Source: Siphonodentalium dalli (lineage: Eukaryota > Mollusca > Scaphopoda > Gadilida > Siphonodentaliidae). From it: a stretch of DNA of 64,000 bases. The position numbers were made by a program, and so were the translations under genes. How positions within the stretch are numbered: the stretch's first letter is position 1; each line of letters starts with the position of its first letter. Under the pieces are notes generated by a model that was not told the DNA's origin, made no database searches, and worked only from the letters and a program-made list of their open reading frames with translations. This document shows positions 1 through 10,767 of this stretch, in pieces. The stretch covers positions 262,115,863 to 262,179,862 of the forward strand of contig CP136064.1 in the NCBI GenBank assembly GCA_032622095.1. The letters are read 5' to 3'.

Positions 1-53
1 GTATCATCCGAATGGTCTGTTTTAAAAATAGACACATAAACGGTCCCAATTAA

Positions 54-309
54 ATATTCGAAATAAAATCAATATTAATTGATAGAAGCTTTTCCGGACA
101 GGGGTCTTCAGTTCATATTTATTATATTATACCCATGCAACTATTTAAAATTTGTTATTTAAAGAGATAATCCATCTTTACATATTCGAAATAAAATCAA
201 TATTAATTGATAGAAGCTTTTCCGGACATGGGTCATCACTTAATATTTATTATTTTATACCCACGCAACTATTTAAAATATGTTATTTAAAGAGATAATC
301 CATCTTTAA
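54..309. repeat. Tandem duplication, 2 x 128 bp
   Basis: Two adjacent copies of an AT-rich 128-bp unit with few differences. The shared text runs from ATTCGAAATAAAATC through AGAGATAATCCATCTTTA, and the second copy starts near 182. There is no coding content. Confidence 0.85.
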
Positions 310-878
310 GCGGGATATTTTCAAGAAATTTATACTGCCTATCAGAATTGCTGGAGCCTTTAATCAGATCAGGAAAAGATAGTACAAACTTGTTGCTGAA
401 GTTTGTTTGGTAATTCAATTGACAAGAAACCGTGCACAATATGATAAATGTATATGGTTCACCAAATAGCATTTCAGATAGACTTGCTTCCATGTTATAA
501 ATCGCCACCCTGTGCATGTATTCTTATTTCGCCCCGTATACAATACTCTTATTGGATTTAGCATATTTGTCCACCTGTACACTTATTCCGCACCGTTTGC
601 TTATTTGACCACAATAAGTGTTATATTAGAATTGCACAGATCCCACACTAGCCAGTGAATGGTGAGTTGCTATTCATTGGGAATTTTCCCAGCATATATG
701 AGACCGAACGTATTAGTAGCTTCTCAGTATATCTAGTAAATTTATATTTTTAGCAGGTTTTGAGTTTTTGTCAGCCGAATCATCAACGATAAAGAGTGTT
801 TGTCTTTCAATTCCCATTTACTAGTACGATGATTATTAAATAGCTGTTTGAAAACATGCTTTTTATAGAACTCAGCAT
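310..878. other. No recognised feature
   Basis: AT-rich sequence. The minus strand is open for 76 codons (287-517), but the translation is not recognised and part of it lies in the 128-bp repeat, so it is not called as a gene. Confidence 0.5.
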
Positions 879-1108
879 TTGGTGACAAATCGGATTGGAT
901 ACGCAGAACGGGGGTTTGCTCTTAAATTGTTCGACTCGACTGTAGTTCCAATTTTGTTATATGGCTGCGAAATATGGGGGTTCGAAAATATGAAAGAAAT
1001 TGAGAGGATATATTTAAAATTTTGCAAAATATTGATGCACAAGAAGACCAGCACTCCGAATTACATGGTGTATGGGGAAATGGGCAGATACCAATTGGCC
1101 ATAATAGT
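879..1108 (+). pseudogene. LINE reverse transcriptase fragment (RT 3' part)
   Basis: The frame contains ALKLFDSTVVPILLYGCEIW, then a segment with LKFCKILMHKKTSTPNYMVY and GEMGRY. This is the conserved stretch just downstream of the RT catalytic domain in animal non-LTR retrotransposons (a P-I-L-L-Y-G-C/S-E-I/V-W core followed by a Lys-rich FCK block). About 75 residues are present. No catalytic YxDD box is in the fragment, and no upstream ORF1 or endonuclease is visible. At about 1101 the frame runs into an unrelated dispersed repeat, so this is a truncated dead copy. The piece that would normally follow it is found at 12727-13319 in another copy. Confidence 0.85.
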
Positions 1109-1260
1109 GGGGCGGATAGATGACAAAATCGTGCATTTTATGGTAAAAGCACCAAACTTTGTATACAACATCCGGAGGTGATATCTTGTGGATTTGGATA
1201 TCATGCCAAGCTGGAGAATGCCCATGGTTGCCATGGCAACCATTTTGACAACAAATCTTG
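1101..1260. repeat. Dispersed repeat A, copy 1
   Basis: Contains GTGCATTTTATGGTAAAAGC, then TTTGTATACAACATCC, GGAGGTGATATC and TTGCCATGGCAACCATTTTG. The same series recurs at 3180-3345 and 6640-6790, and inverted at 12636-12735. The minus frame is open in each copy examined and shares a core (DAFTIK / GAFTIK; KMVAM), but I do not recognise a protein family. Confidence 0.75.
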
Positions 1261-2333
1261 TTTTTCTCTCAATCCCAACAAGTATGCATCATTATGACTC
1301 AGTTTCTGGTCGAAAAACAATGTTTTATGTACCTATTTGTACTGAAAAGGGATCAGGCTATATATCCATTGACTCATGTGTCCGTTATAATTGGGTAGAA
1401 TCAAAATGGCGGATAAAATGGCGGCCATTTGTTTGAAAGTCCCTATTATTGGCTGCGTGTATCAACATTTTATTGAAATGTGTGTACATTTTTTATTATA
1501 AAATGTACTTTGACAAGAAAATATAAACTGATAAATCACTCTGTATATATATAACAATTCTAAGGATTGCAAAACAAAAATGATAGGCTAGAAGATGATG
1601 GAATGGCGTAAATATAATGCAAAAAAAACAACAATGGGTTGTTTGTTTTGATAACTATAATTGATGGTTACAATGACACGAGAAGCATTTCTATGATATA
1701 AAAATATCTGAAAGCTGATTATGACAATCTTCCGCGTTAACTTTATATCATATCATTTTAGCGAATGTGTTGGGACAATATTGGTCTGGTACAAAACTGC
1801 TTGGCACCCGTTGCTATGGAGCTACCCGATTACCTTTGTGCAGCTATACTAACACTTACTCACAATTTGACAAGCTGCTAATCATTGTGGTATTATATGC
1901 GCAACATACAAGTACCGCAAAGTTTACATATTTATGATATTAACTATAATTCTTCAAAATAGAGGTAAGCAAATATTTTTATTACGAACGTAGGTGCGAA
2001 TTATGTGCGACAAGGTATGATATGAATTGTTTACATTTGCAATAGCAATATCGTGAGATATGTGTAATTACCTATATAGTTGTTATACAACTGAAGTGTG
2101 CTAACTAATATATTATGAGAATCAATCGTGCAATAACTCGTGGCATTTCGCCGCTCCAATATGGGATAAAACAATCGAAGACACTCATTCTGCGATAAGT
2201 GGCATTCAAGAATGTGCAATGGATAGTCATGTATGAACAATTCATGACAAATCGCCAGTCAATTCTGCTTGTTGTGTGAACGCACCCTAAAGAGTTGGAA
2301 AAATTTGCATACATGTCACTGTTGGCAACACTT
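1261..2333. other. No recognised feature
   Basis: About 1.1 kb of AT-rich sequence with only short chance ORFs. I see no RNA gene, long repeat or conserved protein frame. Confidence 0.5.
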
Positions 2334-2491
2334 ACAGTAATGCCCTAAGCAATCGACATCTTAACCACAGCAGAATTATGGGTAACTTTCAGGATTTAGT
2401 CTGAAATATGGATATTTATTTCCGATTAAATCCTGAAAATTACCCATAATTATGATGTGGTTAAGGGGTCGATTACTTAGGGCATTACTGT
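2334..2491. mobile_element. Foldback element (65-bp arms)
   Basis: Left arm 2334-2398 and right arm 2427-2491 are near-perfect reverse complements, starting ACAGTAATGCCCTAAG and ending with its complement, around a 28-bp loop. Size and structure fit a MITE or foldback element. No target-site duplication was identified. Confidence 0.85.
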
Positions 2492-2492
2492 A

Positions 2493-2654
2493 TTTGCAAT
2501 TGCAACTGCATAGAGCAGTACAACGTAATGATGCCCTCGAGAATTTACAATTGTCTTTGCACCCATTCTTGCAACCACATCGCAATAGTTCTTGGCAACC
2601 TTTGGATGCTCCAGGAAGATCGGTCCATGTCACACTCCAACTTCCTTCATAGTA
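2493..2654 (-). pseudogene. CXC (tesmin/TSO1-like) cysteine-rich fragment, element-derived
   Basis: Minus-strand translation includes SWSVTWTDLPGASKG, then CQELLRCGCKNGCKDNC and SLRCTALCSCNC. The CxC-x3-C-x3-C spacing with a closing C-x3-C-x-C-x-C resembles the Cys-rich CXC tail found at the C-terminus of large uncharacterised, probably transposon-borne, invertebrate proteins. One expected Cys of the central CKC is Phe (CKF). Only about 54 residues remain. The fragment lies 1 bp past the right arm of the foldback and just before the 1.36-kb repeat, so it is a relic inside a nest of elements. Confidence 0.6.
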
Positions 2655-2662
2655 GCCTGTCA

Positions 2663-4018
2663 TTTGTATAAAAAATGGGTTTCGTAAACAAAATTGGGGA
2701 TTTTGGGCAATGTAGTTAATCGTAAATCCCATATACTGGAGACATTGGAAACATTGTTGATGAGCTTCTTATCGATTAATAGCCTTAAAAAATGGCGTTA
2801 CCATAGCAACAGTATGTGGTTTCTGAGAATTCTGGAAAATGATCATATATTAATTATTTTAGTGAGAACGGTGGACTTGTTGGTGGATAGTTATATAATA
2901 ATACTTGTATGCATACATTCTCCAAGACGAACCGCCAGCACTGATCTCAAGAGTCAAGGGGACTATGAAAGGTCAAGTGTTTTATCACTTCATGTGCTAT
3001 TATTTGTCTTTATGAGGAACCTTTCTCAGTTTATTGCATCATATTGATATTTTGTTACATTCTGGAGACACATATCTTATCCATAGGCTGGTTATTACTT
3101 GTGTGAGAGATTGTACGAAACATGTAACCGGGCCAATTGGCGACCCTTAAACTTAGAAATTGCTCTTCCCGATAGACAATGGCCACACCATTAGTTGGGT
3201 GGAACGAGGCCACAATGGTCAATTTTATGGTAAAAGCATCGCAGTTGGCACACATGTATATCACACCATTATATATAATTTTGGATATGATCCGAATAAC
3301 GTACACCATTGGCATGGCAACCATTTTGGTGAAATCACCTGTTTTCTGCCATACTCTATCCATTATGTATTGCTAATGACCAGCAACCTCATAAAAACTG
3401 TTCGCTGTGCATCTAGTTTGATTGGGTCATATACTTATAAGAACATATAAATTTTATATATGGCTAGATTCAAAATGCTATCCCCAACAGTATGGTATTA
3501 GGACGCATGTACGCCAATAATAATAATAATAATATATATTTAACAACAGTTGAGCATCGATGTTTTTATTTATTTCCAGATATTGTCGTAGAACAGCAAT
3601 TAGTTCAGTTGAAGTGCTTTAAAGTTATCGCCCTGGGATTACTCCAGTACAGTTTAAAATCCACATCTCAGGTAAAACATCCGCTTTGCGAAAACGACCG
3701 AGATGTTGCTATGAAAAATCCGTTTATCAACTATGCATCAAATCGGTCGACGTTTGTTCAAGTTATATATCGCGATAACGAATTTTTTTTTTTTAAATAC
3801 ACAATGGTCCTTTGTTTCTGTTTGATTGCTTTGAAAAATTCGACTGACTGAACACTGGGAAAGGATAGTTGAACACTATTTCCATAGAACACAAACATTA
3901 TATGTAAGACAGACGTGTAGAGGGTGAGAGAGAGAGATAGAGAGAATATAGAGTGAAAGACAAGGTATATAGATGGAGAATGGAGAGAGAGCACGGGAAG
4001 GGAAAGATGCTTCTTTGA
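2663..4018. repeat. 1.36-kb dispersed repeat, copy 1
   Basis: Nearly colinear with 6090-7445 from AATGGGTTTCGTAAACAAAA to GAGCACGGGAAGGG-AAGATG, with small indels throughout. It includes repeat A (3180-3345), an AAT microsatellite near 3516 and a GA-rich stretch near 3925. The ORFs inside are not conserved between the copies, so it is not called as coding. Confidence 0.85.
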
Positions 4019-4490
4019 TATTTATATTTATATTGTTATTAATTTCGGCGTAATGGTTGCGTGTTCGGTCAATGTATATATATTTTGAATGGTTTAAGTG
4101 ATTAAGCCTCCAGAGGAATCAGATTGTATTACTTGTTGTGCTTATCAAATAAGCGCATCTGCAGCCATAAACTATTATATTGGTGTTGGGGTCCTTCTTC
4201 ATAAAACGTTGGTACATGTGTAAGAAACAAGTATATTATAACGGTATATTTTGAAGGGGGGGGGGGGTACTTGTTTGTCCGAAAATGTAGCCTCAAGAGT
4301 TCCGAAATATATCAATGACCTTTTTTATAAAAACTGAGAGATTCTTGGTAATTCTTCTGTTGTGGTTATTGAATAGTGCTTCTAACATATTAATGTTCTA
4401 ATTGGACGCTATGCCATTGGAAATGCATACATGGATGCTCATGCAGTGCCATATTCGTCAAATGGGTTATAGTTCCATGAATAATTGGTT
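4019..4490. other. No gene; poly-G tract
   Basis: The only notable feature is an uninterrupted run of 12 G at 4256-4267. Confidence 0.6.
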
Positions 4491-5346
4491 CGGACGTTAG
4501 AACGATCAACCAATTAGTTTGTAAAAGTGGTCAATATTAGCCAGTTTCTTTGCAAAAGACGTAAGCCTACATCCTTCTCGAAATTTGAATGCCATTGTGC
4601 GCAAATTTCACCGTTTTATCTTGTTTATTCCAGACAAAGCAATTTTCCAAGTAGATCTGGAGAGCTTCTATGAGTACTATGGCCTTTCCTATAGAACGTT
4701 AATGTCAATAGAACGTTGTTTGATAAACCAACGGCTAATTGTGGACCCCTCTCCAATTCTGACCTCTCACGATAATCCAGCGACAAAAAGGGCACCAGTC
4801 TCATAAGATATATATACAACATCACAAAACAACAGGTATGTCTTCGACAGTAAACGCTCTTTTTGCTTGTCGTGTTTAGTAACTCATTCAATGATTTTTT
4901 AAATATTTTAGAGTTTGTGAGTTGTTAGTCTTGGATCGGATGTTAGAATAATGAACCAATTAGTGTGTAAAAGTGGTCAGTATCAGCCAGTTTCTTTGAA
5001 AAAGACATAAAGGCTACATCTTCTAGAAAATTGAATTGTCATTGTGTTTCTCAAATTTAACGGTTTATTGTTCTAGTTTATTCTAAGCAAAGTCATTATC
5101 AAGGTAGACCTGGAGAGCTTCGATAGGCATTATGGTATTTCCCATAGAAATTTAATTTCAATAGAACGTTGTTTGATAAACTAAAGGCTAATTTTGGACC
5201 CCTCTCCAAATCTGACCTTTCACGATAATCGAGCGACAACAAAAGGCCACCAACCTCATATGAGCGATCTACAACATCACAAGACAACAGGTGTGTCTTG
5301 GGATAGTAAGCGCCCTTTGTGTTTGTCGGTCGAGTTATTCATTCAA
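4491..5346. repeat. Tandem duplication of a ~420-bp unit
   Basis: Copy 1 is about 4491-4890 and copy 2 about 4935-5346, both in direct orientation. Shared blocks include AACCAATTAGT-TGTAAAAGTGG, CCTGGAGAGCTTC-AT and TTGGACCCCTCTCCAA. The minus strand reads SLDYRERSELERGP in copy 1 and SLDYRERSDLERGP in copy 2. This is a short conserved frame of unknown nature, and both ORFs are otherwise unrecognised. Confidence 0.8.
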
Positions 5347-6089
5347 AGTTTATCAATTAAACATTAAAAGTTCTCATCCTGCTGGATCGGTAAAAAGCGA
5401 CACTTGCCAGTCAATATAGGTGATCGTGAATATGTGGCAGTGAGGTTCAAGTTGCCTCTACTCCTATCGTTAAGGCTACATACACATACAGACAATACGT
5501 TCACAACTTAAAGTCTGCAAGTAACGGTATGACATGTTCAGACTAAAACCGGACCATTGTCATGTGCACATAAATTATAAGTACTTGTATTAGCGTGTGT
5601 ACCCCTCCCTTCTCACATCCCTGAATCGAACGGCAATTTGATGGAAACAATCTGATGACGACAAAATGTTTTACCAAATGTTTGGTCGGTATCCGTGGGG
5701 CATGTCATATATATATATACCAGCCAGATAAACATGTATCACTTAACATGGCCTATGAATAAACCCACTTGTATGACATGTTATACTCGATATATACAAT
5801 CAAATACATACAACTGAGCAGTATTTGTTATGTGCTCCATTTGTACGTATGCATATAATTGTATACTAGCAGTTATTATGTATATATGCAAAATTATGAT
5901 GTTGGGTTTTATGCTTTAACATATAGGCCGGAGTCATCATCTCCAGTTTAAACCTCCGAGTTTAAACCTGGTTTAGACCTACATTGGTGGTCAAAGGTCG
6001 CATCTTGTCGTTCAGTTGTCATTTAATTGATAAATCTATTCGGTGGTATGAACATGCAGTCAAACTACCTTGTTACCAATCGGAACAAC
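5347..6089. other. No recognised feature
   Basis: AT-rich sequence. A small repeated GTTTAAACC motif occurs near 5946-5972. Nothing codes recognisably. Confidence 0.5.
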
Positions 6090-7445
6090 TTGTATAAAAT
6101 AAATGGGTTTCGTAAACAAAAGTGGGGATTTTGGGCAATGTAGTTAACCGTAAATCCCATATACTGGAGACATTGGAAACCATTGTTGACAAGCATCCTA
6201 TCGATTAGTTGCCTCAAAAATGGCGTTACCATAGCAACAGCATTTGGTTTCTGAAAATTCTGGAAAACGATCATATATGAAGTATTTTAGTGAGAACGTT
6301 GGACTTGTTGGTGGATATAGTTATATAATAATACTTATCTCATATATATATTCTCAAAGTCGAACCGCCAGTACTGATATCAAGAGTCAAGGTGACTATG
6401 AAAGGTCAAGTGTTTTTATCACTTCATGTCCTATTATTTGTCTTTATGAGGAACCTTTCTCAATTATTGCATCATATTGATATTTTGTTACATTCTGGAG
6501 ATCATGCCCTTTTTTTGAGCCACATATCTTATCAATAGGCTGATCATTACTTGTGTGAGATTTTACGAAACATGTGACCGGGCCAATTGCCGACCATTAA
6601 AATTAGAAATTGCTTTTCCCGATAGACAATGGCCACACCATTAATTGGGTGGAACGAGGACACAATTTTATGGTAAAAGCATCGAAGTTGGCAGACATGT
6701 ATATCACACCATCATAAGTCATTTTGGATATGATCCGAAGAATGTACACCGTTGGCACGGCAACCATTTTGGTGAAAACACCTGTATTTGCCATACTCTA
6801 TCCATTATGTATTGCTAATGACCAGCAACCTCATAAAAACTGTTCACTGTGCATCTATTTTGATTGGGTCATATACTTGTTAGAACATATACTTTTATAT
6901 ATGGGTAGATTCAAAATGCTATTCCCAACAGTATGGTAATAGGACGCACGTACGCCAATAATAATAATGTATATTTAACAACGGTTGAGCATCGAAGTTT
7001 TGATTTATTTTGAGATAATTGTTGTAGAACAGGGATCAGTTCAGTTCAGTGCTTTAAAGTTATCGCCCTGGGATTGCTCAAGTACACAATTTAAAATCCA
7101 TATCTCAGGTAAAATATCCACTTTGCGAAAACGATCGAGATATTGCTATGAAAATCCGTTTATCAACTATGCATGAAATCGGTCGACGTTTGTTCAAGTT
7201 ATATATCTCGATAATGACATTAATATCTTTTAAATAGAAAAATGGGCCTTTTGTTTCTGTTTGAATGCTTTGAAAATTTCGACTGACTGAACACCGGGAA
7301 AGGATAGTTAAACACAATTTCAATACAACACAAACATTATATACAAAACAGACATAGAGAGGGAGAGAGATCATATAGAGTGAAAGACAAGGTGATATAG
7401 ATGGAAAATGGAGAGAGCACGGGAAGGGGAAGATGTTTCTTTGAC
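6090..7445. repeat. 1.36-kb dispersed repeat, copy 2
   Basis: Direct-orientation partner of 2663-4018, offset about 3.4 kb, differing by scattered substitutions and indels. Carries repeat A at 6640-6790. The divergence suggests an old duplication or two insertions of one element. Confidence 0.85.
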
Positions 7446-8535
7446 AGCACACTACATATATTTGGTGGTTTGATTGTGTTATTCAATTGTTATTTATACT
7501 CCAAGGAATGTACTATTTTAACCTACATGCATGGACTGTAGTTATATGTGTTGTTGGTCTTCTCTTTGGCTGTTTTCATTTCATAGTCAGTGATGGTGAT
7601 ATGTGAAACTCAATGTTGCTCATCTCTCACGATCCAGAACAAATCATTTAGTGAAAATGTATTGCTGTCCCAATTTAAGCAAAACATGCGTCTATGTCTT
7701 AGTGTACTTTATTGTATCAAATAATTAATATCATGTCATGCCATGTCCCATCCAATTATTTCAATCCGTGTGTGTAGGTTTCTACATTGAAAATGTATTT
7801 TGAAGATTTAAAATCTGATGGTGGTCATGTCATTCCCATGTATGGATTTTGTCTCTGAGAGATCAACAGGACGTTATCGACAAATATAACTGCACTGTGG
7901 TTCCCCGTCTGCATTTAAATCGTCAACACCTCTGTAACTGGCTGAACCGGGTTTCATTGTTTTCAAAAATGAAAACACGTTCGATAATAAGTCCCCGGAA
8001 GACTGCTAATTTCTGAAGTTGTCATATATTACAATCCTACACCAACAGCGTGAATAACCGTGACAATTGTGTCCTCAAAAACAAACACATTGGAGGGGGG
8101 GGGGGGGCAGTCTTTGATTTTGTATTGGTTATGGCACAGTATGGTGTGGACGGCTGTTTCCTAAGTGTTGCAAGTGACACGTTAACAGCTACTCTTTTGG
8201 CGGCGATCAGTGGTAATGCCATACTGATCACGAAGTACGTAGCGCTGCTGGTGAGGCATCCTCGCGAGTGAGAGTTTAATCTGATCAACAGACCATCAAC
8301 AGTACCTTTGCCGATAGTCCACAGTTAATAGCTATATATAGTGTGGGGGCAAGTGCAGATCGTTTATACTTTTTAGTAGAAGCAAGCCACTATGATTTTT
8401 CGTAACCTATTCAGTTTGGAGGGATTTTAAAGACTTATGCCAATGTTGTATCCAACCGATAGTAGAACAGGATGAGAGGGTACCGATATGGTGAAAACGG
8501 CATGTAAATCACCCTCACTCAACCTTCAAAACGAA
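7446..8535. other. No gene; poly-G tract
   Basis: About 1.1 kb without a recognisable gene. Thirteen G in a row lie at 8095-8107. Both strands are open for about 75-83 codons around it (8037-8288), which is unsupported by any family. Confidence 0.5.
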
Positions 8536-9620
8536 AATCGCTAAGCAACCCATGATGTTAACTCTGACCTTCTTGAGCACATCTGCTGTTTCGACTGAAC
8601 CAGTAAACAATACAGGCGAGTGGATCGAATGATTTGGGAACATATGGCGGCTATTTGGGGTAGATTTGGTCAACAACATGCACAACAATCCTCGAACATA
8701 TCCTGATTTTTGGTTATGACGCAGCCATCTTGGATTTGGAGGTCACGTGACATTAAAAATTGGAATAGTCCAATTATTTAGCACAACCCATCCTGATGTT
8801 GAAAATACACATGCTATGCTGCTTCTAAAAAAACGTATACAAGGAACCAGTTGTTGAACACACTAGTGAAATCTATTTCATTCCTTGTATTGTCTTTAAG
8901 GTGTTTGATGAATGTTAATTAACCATAGAGTTAGAGATAGAACAAAATTGATTAAGGTTAACAAGCCATACAGCTCTAGCGGCAAAATGAACAATGACCG
9001 TTTTCAACTACATCGGGTCTTGCGTACAATGTTATAAATCTATATTTTATCTGAGCAACCATAGAGGTCACGTGACATTAAACCACATTAAATCACACCA
9101 ACATCATAGTGAATCTATTTCATTCCTTGTATTGTCTTTAAGGTGTTTGATGAATGTTAATTAACCATAGAGTTAGAGATAGAATAAAATTGATGAAGGT
9201 TAACTGGCCATACAGCTCTAACGGCAAAATTAACAATGGCCATTTTCAACTATATCGGGTCTTGCGTACAATGTTATAAATCTATATTTTATCTGAGTTA
9301 AACAACCCACGATGTTAACTCTAACCTTCCTGAGCACATCTGCTGTTTCGACTGAACCAGTAAACAATAAAGGCAAGTGAATCGGATGATTTGGGGACAT
9401 ATGGCGGCTATTTGGGGTAGATTTGGTCAAAAAAATGCACAAAAATCCTCGAAAATATTCTGATTTTTGCTTAAGACGGCACTCGTCACGTGATCTCCAA
9501 ATCCAAGATATTAAAACATTGGAATAGAGTGCAATTTGTTTTATCACAACCCATCATATGTTGAAAATATACGTGCCATGCTTCTACTAAAGAATTATAC
9601 AAGGAACCAGTTTTTGAACA
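8536..9620. repeat. Broken tandem array of a ~520-bp unit
   Basis: The order is A (8536-8870), B (8866-9062), B' (9107-9300), A' (9301-9620). A and A' share TCTGCTGTTTCGACTGAACC and ACATATGGCGGCTATTTGGG. B and B' share ATTCCTTGTATTGTCTTTAA and CATACAGCTCTA-CGGCAAAA. The order fits a B+A unit with one complete copy and two truncated ones. Confidence 0.8.
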
Positions 9621-9727
9621 GTTACCCCAACCCTAGTAAATGTCCCGTAATATAGAAATCATATTAATTTTGTTTAACCCCAAATGTTCGTGATAATTTT
9701 ACCTTGATAAAAATATGTTATATGTAT

Positions 9728-10210
9728 CGTGCATGGGGCTCAACATTGCACTTTTTGTTGCTAAATCGACTGCGTGGCCAGAACCATGGCAGTCACAAGG
9801 GAATCCTTGAAATTTCGGGCCGTGCCGCACAGCGGGCATCTATATAGGACAGGGACGCAACCATATAACCCGTTCCATATTTTCGAAAATAGGGCTGAAG
9901 TCGTGCATGGAGTGTCAAAATAGCCCCTTTTGATACTAAATCGGCTGCGTAGCCAGATCCATAGCGGCCACCCGGGAATTCTTGCATTTTCGTGCGGTGC
10001 CACCCAGCGGGCATCTATAGGACAGGGACGTGACTATATAGCCCCTTCAAAATATTCGAAAATTGGTCTGAAGTCGTGCATGGAGACCAAATAGCACGTT
10101 TTGTTACTAAATCGGCTGCGTAGCCAGAACCATGGCGGCCACCCTAGAATCCTGGCATTTCCGTGTGGTGCCACCGGGCGGGCATCTTATATATGACGGG
10201 GACACGACCA
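9728..10210. repeat. Tandem array of ~174-bp units (2.8 copies)
   Basis: Unit starts (CGTGCATGG) are at 9728, 9902 and 10075, giving periods of 174 and 173. Each unit contains a TAAATCG-CTGCGT-GCCAGA block, a CCATGGC(G)GCCAC-like block and a GGTGCCAC / GGGCATCT block. Confidence 0.85.
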
Positions 10211-10225
10211 TATATACATGTACAC

Positions 10226-10427
10226 GGAAGAATTCCCTTGTGACTGCCATAGTTCTGGCCACACAGCTGATTTAGCAACAAAAATTGCAATGTTGAGCTC
10301 CGTGCACGACTTCAGCCCAATAATCGAAAATTTGGAAAGGGTTATATGGTTGCGTCCCGGTCCTATAGACGCCACCGAGTGGCACCGCATGAAAATGCAA
10401 GGATTCCCGGGAGGCCGCCATGCTTCT
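10226..10427. repeat. Inverted copy of the 174-bp unit
   Basis: Reverse complement of the preceding array unit. Read backwards it gives GCATTTTCATGCGGTGCCAC, then GGGCTGAAGTCGTGCACGGA. It abuts the direct array head to head across a spacer of about 15 bp, which creates a large inverted structure. Confidence 0.8.
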
Positions 10428-10570
10428 ATCTACATAAACGGTTTTCAAAAACATTTCTTTGTTTTTTTGTAACATCTCCCAGTCTGTTGTTGAAAATACG
10501 TATGAGTTTTAGGTCCTGATGGATCTGGGGTTTCTCTATCCATATTGTCGATTTAATTGTTTAAATACCA

Positions 10571-10674
10571 GAGGAGCAGATGGTGGCGATTTTCGGCCAT
10601 GTCTATATAGTGGTATAAACGATACGACGTCACGATATCGGGAAGAGAAGTCCCAGAACCCAATATACTGGCAG
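10571..10674 (+). CDS. Candidate exon, tyrosine-rich (receptor-tail-like), uncertain
   Basis: The sequence TTTAATTGTTTAAATACCAG ending at 10570 resembles a splice acceptor, and TGGCAG|GTATAC at 10674/10675 resembles a donor. The frame reads SGINDTTSRYREEKSQNPIYWQ. If it is read through instead of spliced, it continues with YHEEISETLNALYSHTDYRPI and stops at 10767. Spaced tyrosines (NPIY, ALYSHTDYRPI) recall cytoplasmic tails of invertebrate transmembrane receptors, but no transmembrane segment or partner exon is nearby and repeats lie upstream. It could be chance or a stranded exon. Confidence 0.25.
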
Positions 10675-10767
10675 GTATACCACGAAGAGATCAGCGAAAC
10701 CCTAAACGCTCTGTATAGTCACACCGACTATCGACCCATTGGCCAAACCCGGGACTATAGCCTATAG

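Noticed and set aside
3055..3450. Overlapping frames on both strands in repeat A with AFTIK and similar text
   Set aside because: Conserved between copies, but no family is recognised and both strands are open. Kept as a repeat, not as a gene.
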